Shown here: positions 8,501 to 13,043 of the stretch, in pieces | How positions within the stretch are numbered: the first letter of the stretch is position 1 | Layout of the letters: each line of letters begins with the position of its first letter | DNA from: Acidobacteria bacterium AH-259-L09 | GTDB taxonomy: Bacteria > Acidobacteriota > UBA6911 > RPQK01 | Direction of reading: 5' to 3' | NCBI GenBank assembly: GCA_027717875.1 | Contig: JALLOL010000048.1 | Span: 1 to 13,043, forward strand | DNA length: 13,043 nt | The notes under the pieces: model-generated | Database searches by the model: none | Told to the model about the DNA's origin: nothing | The model's input: the letters and a program-made list of their open reading frames with translations, nothing else | Made by a program: the position numbers and the translations under genes

Positions 8501-9846
8501 CCGGTCCGATCACCGCCGGCGAGTTGAGCCATTTGTTGAACCTTGCACGGCCGGCAATTGAAAAGGCCCTGCATGCCCTGGAAAAGGATGGTCAAATTCT
8601 TCGAGGATCCTATCGCGCCTCTCGAGCCTCCGCCGGCGAGTTGGAGTGGTGCGATCGCCGGCTCTTGGCGCGCATCCATCGTCTGACCTTGCGGCGCTTG
8701 CGGCGAGAGATTGAGCCGGTTTCTCCGGCTGATTTTATGCAGTTCTTGTTTCGTTGGCAGCACGTCGCGACTGGTACAAGGTTGTATGGAGAGCAGGGAC
8801 TATCCATCATTTTGGAGCAACTGCAGGGTTTTGAGGCGGCTACCGCTGCTTGGGAGGACTTCCTGCTGCCCAGCCGGATGGGCGAATACGATCCTGAACT
8901 TCTCGATAGACTTTGCCTATCCGGGGAGTTCGTCTGGGGACGTTTATCGCTTCCCTCAACCTTAGAAAAAGACCAGCTGGAAGAAAAGGCGCCGTCGTCC
9001 CCTCGGGGGATTCGGCCCTCGCGGGTTGCCCCGGTGGCCTTCTTCAAGCGCCTGAGTATGCCGGAATTCTTTACCTTGCGAAACATCTGCCATGAAGAGC
9101 TCGATCCAAGCTCCCAAGAGACCGGGGGATTAAACCTTTCACATCCGGCTGACGAAGTCCTGGAACAGCTGCAGCGCTGGGGCGCCTGTTTTTTTGAAGA
9201 TCTAGTGCGCACTACAGGAAGACTTCCGTTGGAAGTCGAAGAAGCGTTGTGGGAGCTGGTAGCTGCTGGTTTGGCTACCGCAGATGCTTTTGACAATTTG
9301 CGTGTTCTGATTGACCCAAAGAGGAAAAGTGGGCGCAGACGATCTGCTTCAAGCAGACCCACCCTCCGAAAACTGGGCCGGTCAGTGGGTCGTTGGGCCC
9401 TTTTGCGATTGCCTGGAGATTTACTTCCTGCCAACCAGACCATAGATTTGGAGCATCTAGCCCTGCAGCTCTTGAGACGGTGGGGCGTAGTTTTTCGGGA
9501 CCTGTTGGCCCGCGAGAACCTTGCTGTACCCTGGCGTGATTTGCTCATCATCTACCGTAGACTTGAGGCTCAGGGCCAGGTCCGAGGGGGACGATTTGTT
9601 TCCGGATTTATAGGGGAGCAGTTTGCTCTACCGGGAGCAGTGGATGCGCTGCGGACCACGAGGCGCACTCAGACGTCGGGAGAAGTCATCCGAATTTCGG
9701 CAGCCGATCCACTAAACTTGGTTGGAATCATTACGCCGGGATCCCGCCTTCGCCCCCATCCAACACGCTTTCTTTATTACTGTGATGGTGTGCCCGTCGA
9801 GGAGGAGGAGTTCCTGGTTTGGGTGGGAAGAGGGATCACAGCGTGA
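5521..9846 (+). CDS. lhr: Lhr family superfamily 2 DNA helicase, full length
   Basis: The 1441-residue product is a full-length bacterial Lhr (the E. coli protein is about 1538), an ATP-driven 3'-to-5' single-strand DNA translocase and DNA:DNA/RNA:DNA helicase implicated in DNA repair. RecA-like motifs are intact and in order: Walker A APTGSGK (44-50), SPLKALAND (81-89), TTPESL (142-147), the DEIH box (169-172), SAT (204-206), FVNTRR (275-280), HHGSLS (301-306), ATASLELGIDIG (327-338) and QRVGRSGH (357-364). The Lhr-core signatures follow: TSGGAIPDNANY (489-500), GNTSWRIRRVE (531-541), PFGGRVSKAWGLALRKRF (647-664) and TRWRWNASRAL (721-731). From about 860 the C-terminal region of winged-helix modules continues to the terminal ADPLNLVGIITPG (1395-1407). 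The start ATG gives the usual FHPAV opening; its ribosome binding site is weak (GGGG about 7 bases upstream). No partner nuclease, ligase or phosphoesterase gene adjoins it. Its last 11 bp overlap the end of the opposing YfhO-like gene. Confidence 0.95.
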   Translation: MDHLAANFHPAVSTWFDKRFGEASEPQNYGWPVIQNGDHVLIAAPTGSGKTLAAFLCAIDRLVQQGVRGGLADRTEILYVSPLKALANDVRKNLLEPLQQIRETAVQMRIELPQIRPLVRTGDTPGRERQRMTRKPPHILVTTPESLFILLTSQSGRKMLQEVKTVIVDEIHALASNKRGSQLSLSLERLEALTGRPFQRIGLSATQKPIQTIAHFLSGAGRTPVVVDVGHWRHMDLAVEVPGDELGAVATNEMWEEIYDRLSQLIRQHRTTLIFVNTRRLAERVAYHLAERLGEEFVTAHHGSLSREIRLKAEERLKSGELKVVVATASLELGIDIGSIDLVCQLGSTRAISLALQRVGRSGHWKGATPKGRIFATTRDELLECAALVRAIRTGQLDQIRIPAAPLDILAQQIVAAVASREWKEEELFQVFRRAAPYVGLQRQQFDAIVTMLAEGISTRQGRRGAFLHRDRINGMIRARRGARLAAITSGGAIPDNANYLVKTDPEEAVVGTLDEDFVVESMRGDIFLLGNTSWRIRRVEAGVVRVEDARGAPPTVPFWRGEAPARTAELSQAFSELREEIVRLGAPRALKWLSEECGLDARGAEQAVQYVLAGQAALGALPAQSCVVAERFFDEAGGMQLILHAPFGGRVSKAWGLALRKRFCRSFNFELQAAATENGILISLSDQHSFPLDSVFSFLSSKSVREVLVQALLAIPLFGTRWRWNASRALAVLRFSNGRKVPPPLQRMRSDDLLAAVFPGQAACRENIQGDIVVPDHPLVYETVRDCLIEAMDVEALVEILCKIESGDIRCVAVDTREPSPFSHEILNANAYAFLDDAPLEERRARAVQARRTLPDQTAELGELDSEAIEQVAREAWPPLKNVDELHDALLTLGVLTEVEISRRRGLLEQLVAQKRAGSIVLERITQQENQSSKDPVVFWFATERRNLLKKVYPKGQIVPDSYIAEECLWERDRDLETEQAVCELVRCRLECTGPITAGELSHLLNLARPAIEKALHALEKDGQILRGSYRASRASAGELEWCDRRLLARIHRLTLRRLRREIEPVSPADFMQFLFRWQHVATGTRLYGEQGLSIILEQLQGFEAATAAWEDFLLPSRMGEYDPELLDRLCLSGEFVWGRLSLPSTLEKDQLEEKAPSSPRGIRPSRVAPVAFFKRLSMPEFFTLRNICHEELDPSSQETGGLNLSHPADEVLEQLQRWGACFFEDLVRTTGRLPLEVEEALWELVAAGLATADAFDNLRVLIDPKRKSGRRRSASSRPTLRKLGRSVGRWALLRLPGDLLPANQTIDLEHLALQLLRRWGVVFRDLLARENLAVPWRDLLIIYRRLEAQGQVRGGRFVSGFIGEQFALPGAVDALRTTRRTQTSGEVIRISAADPLNLVGIITPGSRLRPHPTRFLYYCDGVPVEEEEFLVWVGRGITA

Positions 9847-12181
9847 GGGTGGAGGGTCTGACCCCCCGAAGGCACCATCCAGCCACCGCTACATAAATGA
9901 GCAGCGAGACAATGGAGACCCATTTACCCAACAAAAACGCTTTCGGTAAGTATTCGACACGGATACGATGATTTCCCGCTTTCAGGGGAACAGCCTTCAA
10001 GATGTAATTCGCAGGAAGAAGGTCGTACTGATCTTGGTCACTACCCGGCAGAGCCATGGCTCGCCAGCCTTCGCTATAGTTATCGGTGATCAACAAAATG
10101 GCGGGAGAAGGAAGGCTCGCTTCAATGATGAGATAATCAGTAGAAGAGTCCACAATGTGGGCCGTCCCTTCTGAGTCGGACTTGACCGGAACGGGAACCC
10201 AAGGAGTTTCCAAAATAACCTTCTCACGTGGATCAAATGCGGGATCCTCCATCGCCGCGAAAATCTGATCGCGATCGGTGATGACTACCCAATCTTGTAC
10301 GAGCTGCAGCCGTGGCATGATATTGGGAATGCTGTGGACTTGAACCCGGTCTCCATCACGAATGAAGAGGTAACGGCACCGGAGCATTGCGTAAAGGCGG
10401 TGGGGATGGGTGAATTGAAGATATTGAGTGGCTTTGTCCGGATCTTGTCCCTGAGTAAAGGTCATGAACTCGGCGTAGCGCCTCAAAACCAGCGGATTAC
10501 ATCCCCAGATATTCTGTGCCCCGATGGACATGGCGACGTTTGGAACTTCCTGCACCAACACGCGATAGTCGCCCGGATCATCCTTTAAGAATTTCTCCAG
10601 TCGTGGGAAACGGGCCGACTCAAGGTCAAAAGTTGCACGACTTGTTCCAGCAAATATGAGGATTTCCGCGACCGCCAGCAGCGCCACTAGATAGAGGGCC
10701 TTTCGCGATGAGTCCGCAAGGAAAAACAACAGGGACAACAGCAAAAAAGTTGCACAGCAGGCAAAAAGATTTTTGGCTGCGAAAATTCCCGCGCTCTTGA
10801 TAAAAACTGGATCTTGGTAGGTGGTGGGAGGAATGTACATCTCCTTTGTGGAGGCGATGGTCTGCACGAGATTTCCCCATGCTCCTCCGGCCCCCTCCTG
10901 AGCGGACCCGTAAATCCACAAACTCAACGATCCGACCAGTAGACCGATTACAAAAAGGACCCGGCACAGCCGTTTACCTGAATAAGCTTCCTTCTTCAGC
11001 AAAGTGTCTAAACCGATTCCTGAGAGCATTGCAATGAATAAAGAAGCCAACGCGATAAATTTAGAGGGGCTGCGAAAAAGATTGAATCCCGGAACCCAAG
11101 TGTAGAGCAGTTTAAAGAAGGGTGTATAAGCGCCCAGGGCGAGAAAACACAGAACAACCACCATGGTGACGGAAAAGCAGCGAACCTTTGGTTCTCCAAA
11201 AGTGGCTCCATAGACCGCCAAAATGAGGCCAGTCACACTGATGAAAAGGCACATCTCCCATAAGTACCACCGTCCCCAGTAAGGGAAATCGGTCATGTTG
11301 CCAAAAAACCCCGGGACAAACAAGGTCACGAAATTCTCTGGGGGAAAAGACAACGACGAGGCGAAAGCGTAAGAAACGCCTCCCCCACGTATCCCTTCAC
11401 TGGCTGCCTGCAGCCCCGCGAGAAGTTGAACTGCTGAGAGCACTGCTCCCCCCAGATACATTGCAGCCAGTCCAAACACTATTTGTCGACGATTTGCCGT
11501 GTGAAACAAGCGAAGAAGGGTGTAGATGCCTGCCGCGATGGCGGTGATAAAAACATATTGGGGATAACCAGCCAAAATCTGCATTGCAATTGTGAGCATC
11601 CCTAATAGGAGCCAGGGAACGGAAGACGTGCGAGAGTAAGCATCAAGGACGAGGAATAACATGGGGATCCAGGGTACGCAGCTGACGATGGTAAGGTGTC
11701 CAGCGTAAATGTGCAGGAAATGAGGGCCACAAAACATAAATAGAAGGGAAGAAAGCAGGCAAGCAGCGGGGTGCAGTCCCCGGTGCGAAGTCCAAAAATA
11801 CATGAAAAGGCCGGAAAGAAAGACGTGCGAGGCAATCCCGAAGTTGATGGCCTTTGAGAGTGGCAAAATCAGATAAAACCAATTCAGGGGGTAAAGTAAA
11901 GCAGATTGAAAGTCTCCGAAATGAGGCATTCCGGAGAAAATGTGCGGATTCCACAAAGCCAGATTTCCCTGTTGAAGCTGGCCGAATCCGAAATCTCTCC
12001 AGTGGCTAAACAGGAGGAAGACATCGGTCCCGAGCTGCGAAAGCACGATTTGTTTTGAGGAGAAGAGTACATCCCCAAAGAGAGCTAAAGTGGCCGCAAG
12101 AAGCACCACAACAGCCAGGAACGTAGGATGGGATAATTTTCTGAATCTTGACTCCCGGATCAGTGGGATGAACTGGGTCAT
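9836..12181 (-). CDS. YfhO-family membrane protein, putative GT-C glycosyltransferase
   Basis: The 781-residue product has about a dozen hydrophobic segments and matches the YfhO family layout. After the first membrane helix (20-40) comes an outer loop with an acidic site (GTD, Asp53) and the family signature from W77-N-P through SGMP and DFQ to YP (97-98). More helices follow to about 515, with FRSPSKF at 369-375. A C-terminal beta domain carries LLITDNYSEGW (696-706) and ANYILKAVPLKAGNHRIRVEY (724-744), and a final helix lies at 755-771. The general YfhO form of that beta domain ('vsDnyypGW... anylfrav.vpaGeHeV.f.Y.P') is clearly present. In Bacillus and Listeria, YfhO transfers sugars from undecaprenyl phosphate to lipoteichoic acid outside the cell. 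The acceptor here is unknown, and a Gram-negative cell would not have lipoteichoic acid. The start at 12181 lacks a Shine-Dalgarno sequence but lies 9 nt after the stop of the glycosyltransferase gene, suggesting translational coupling. Its 3' end overlaps lhr. Confidence 0.85.
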   Translation of the reverse strand: MTQFIPLIRESRFRKLSHPTFLAVVVLLAATLALFGDVLFSSKQIVLSQLGTDVFLLFSHWRDFGFGQLQQGNLALWNPHIFSGMPHFGDFQSALLYPLNWFYLILPLSKAINFGIASHVFLSGLFMYFWTSHRGLHPAACLLSSLLFMFCGPHFLHIYAGHLTIVSCVPWIPMLFLVLDAYSRTSSVPWLLLGMLTIAMQILAGYPQYVFITAIAAGIYTLLRLFHTANRRQIVFGLAAMYLGGAVLSAVQLLAGLQAASEGIRGGGVSYAFASSLSFPPENFVTLFVPGFFGNMTDFPYWGRWYLWEMCLFISVTGLILAVYGATFGEPKVRCFSVTMVVVLCFLALGAYTPFFKLLYTWVPGFNLFRSPSKFIALASLFIAMLSGIGLDTLLKKEAYSGKRLCRVLFVIGLLVGSLSLWIYGSAQEGAGGAWGNLVQTIASTKEMYIPPTTYQDPVFIKSAGIFAAKNLFACCATFLLLSLLFFLADSSRKALYLVALLAVAEILIFAGTSRATFDLESARFPRLEKFLKDDPGDYRVLVQEVPNVAMSIGAQNIWGCNPLVLRRYAEFMTFTQGQDPDKATQYLQFTHPHRLYAMLRCRYLFIRDGDRVQVHSIPNIMPRLQLVQDWVVITDRDQIFAAMEDPAFDPREKVILETPWVPVPVKSDSEGTAHIVDSSTDYLIIEASLPSPAILLITDNYSEGWRAMALPGSDQDQYDLLPANYILKAVPLKAGNHRIRVEYLPKAFLLGKWVSIVSLLIYVAVAGWCLRGVRPSTLTL

Positions 12182-12190
12182 GAGGGTGTA

Positions 12191-12922
12191 CTAGCGAAAA
12201 AGGGAACGCACATACTTCAGCATGATTCGCGCGCTAAGCTTACTCTCTCCGAGACTCCGCCAGCCAAACTCATAAGCGATCTCGGCCACAGACGTGTGGC
12301 CAGGTAATTGCTTTAGGAAATCGAACAGCACTTTATAGCCTTGCAGTTCAAAGCACTCGGCGTGTGTTCGAAGCACTTTTAGAAACAGAGCAGTTCGTCC
12401 TGCAAAATACCCACCCCCACAATCGCTGCACCTCGCTGAATCGGTCCACCAGAGTCGGAGTCTTGCCATTAGCGTGCCTACCTTAGAAACTAAATACCGA
12501 TGCGGTGGAAGTCCGTAGCGAACGCGCCTCCCGACAGCCAGAGTATACCCCCTGGTGAGCGCTCGCAGCAGTTGTTCAATTGTCTCAGGAGGATGTTGAA
12601 GATCACCATCCATAACAGCAAAATAATCTGTAGATACCAAATTCAAAGCATCTAAGACGCTGGCTGTGAGTCCTGGCATTTTGCCTTTTCGCCACAGTAG
12701 GCGAATACGTGGATAGACGCGAGCTCGAACCAGTACCTCTTGACGGGTGCCGTCGGTTGAATCATCATCTGCCACGATCACGTTGATACCAGGATACCGT
12801 TGCACCAGATCATCCAATAATTTGCCGATGGTCTTCGCTTCGTTCAAGGTTGGAATGATTACTGTAAGTTGTTCGTAGTCGGTCTTCGGAATGGGCACGC
12901 TTTCTTCATTAATCACCGGCAT
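12191..12922 (-). CDS. DPM1-like family 2 glycosyltransferase, soluble type
   Basis: The 243-residue product is a GT-A fold glycosyltransferase of the polyprenyl-phosphate sugar synthase type. Visible motifs are TVIIPTLNEA (20-29), the nucleotide-binding VADDDSTDGT (50-59), the metal-binding MDGDLQHPPE (104-113) and FGWRSLGESKL (219-229), the C-terminal signature of DPM1-like enzymes. Such enzymes transfer a sugar from a nucleotide (GDP-mannose, UDP-glucose or UDP-GlcNAc) to a polyprenyl phosphate on the cytoplasmic face; the donor cannot be told from sequence. Many bacterial relatives, including CsbB and GtrB, have two C-terminal membrane helices. This one stops right after the catalytic domain, like human DPM1. 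The segment around 165-171 (CSDCGGG) is unusual where relatives have a D-x-x-SGF-type stretch. The start at 12922 is preferred over the ATG at 12937 because AAGGAG lies five bases before it. It is the first gene of the two-gene unit with the YfhO-like protein. Confidence 0.88.
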   Translation of the reverse strand: MPVINEESVPIPKTDYEQLTVIIPTLNEAKTIGKLLDDLVQRYPGINVIVADDDSTDGTRQEVLVRARVYPRIRLLWRKGKMPGLTASVLDALNLVSTDYFAVMDGDLQHPPETIEQLLRALTRGYTLAVGRRVRYGLPPHRYLVSKVGTLMARLRLWWTDSARCSDCGGGYFAGRTALFLKVLRTHAECFELQGYKVLFDFLKQLPGHTSVAEIAYEFGWRSLGESKLSARIMLKYVRSLFR

Positions 12923-12927
12923 TTTGA

Positions 12928-12933
12928 CTCCTT
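12928..12933 (-). promoter_or_regulatory. Ribosome binding site of the glycosyltransferase gene
   Basis: On the minus strand AAGGAG sits five bases before the ATG at 12922. It lies inside the reading frame if translation began at the alternative ATG at 12937, so it decides in favour of 12922. I see no convincing promoter in the remaining 106 bases to the window edge; transcription may start further upstream. Confidence 0.75.
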
Positions 12934-13043
12934 GCATGGCCAGGCTCGCCCCTTAATACGGTCGCTGAAGGGACGATCCGCGCTCGATCCGCTGGATTTC
13001 ATGACACGATAAGTGCTAGCCCGCATTTCTCACACCGACTCTA

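Noticed and set aside
8610..9551. 313-codon minus-strand frame inside lhr
   Set aside because: The translation is Ser/Arg-rich and low in complexity, as expected for the antisense of a GC-rich gene. The plus strand encodes conserved Lhr C-terminal sequence.
5521..9846. lhr as part of a defence island
   Set aside because: The neighbours are ordinary envelope and metabolic genes. There is no nuclease, methylase, toxin or mobile element, and all Lhr domains look standard.
12923..12937. ATG at 12937 as start of the glycosyltransferase
   Set aside because: The AAGGAG at 12928-12933 would lie inside the gene, and there is no ribosome binding site before 12937. The ATG at 12922 fits much better.
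12938..13043. Short minus-strand frame from ATG near 13026 running into the glycosyltransferase start
   Set aside because: It is only about 37 codons, Ser/Arg-rich, with no recognisable motif. It looks like chance, though the edge of the window prevents a firm decision.

Overview
The window holds five substantial genes plus the 3' part of a sixth, densely packed in both orientations. It looks like chromosomal DNA of a Gram-negative bacterium: one product is an OmpA-domain lipoprotein that would tie the outer membrane to peptidoglycan. The combination of an OmpA lipoprotein with PKD-like repeats, a membrane-embedded spermidine-synthase-like protein with TPRs and a long Lhr helicase would suit Acidobacteriota or a neighbouring phylum. 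That placement is a guess from gene style, not a measurement. I see no transposase, phage gene, CRISPR array, rRNA or tRNA.

Layout. (1) 2-589, plus strand: the 3' part of an unrecognised gene cut by the window edge. (2) 656-3784, minus: a 1042-residue fusion of a duplicated multi-pass membrane domain, a spermidine-synthase-like fold and C-terminal TPRs, converging on gene 1. (3) 3785-4092: a divergent intergenic region with a strong sigma70-type promoter reading rightward. (4) 4093-5307, plus: a lipoprotein with three PKD-like repeats and an OmpA-type peptidoglycan-binding domain. (5) 5308-5520: an intergenic stretch with inverted repeats and a strong terminator hairpin. (6) 5521-9846, plus: full-length Lhr superfamily 2 helicase. 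(7) 9836-12181, minus: a YfhO-family multi-pass membrane protein whose end overlaps the end of lhr by 11 bp. (8) 12191-12922, minus: a DPM1-like family 2 glycosyltransferase located 9 nt upstream of the YfhO gene, very likely in the same operon.

The clearest functional unit is the glycosyltransferase-YfhO pair. In Firmicutes, CsbB (a GT2 enzyme that charges undecaprenyl phosphate with a sugar) works with YfhO (a GT-C-like membrane protein that uses the charged lipid outside the cell). The same two-step logic probably applies here, with an unknown acceptor. The flippase expected between the two steps is not in the window. The second item of interest is the membrane spermidine-synthase-like fusion, in which both acidic residues of the usual catalytic loop are replaced, so it is probably not a classical spermidine synthase. 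I found no clearly unprecedented system. The other genes are recognisable families with some unusual details, listed under findings.
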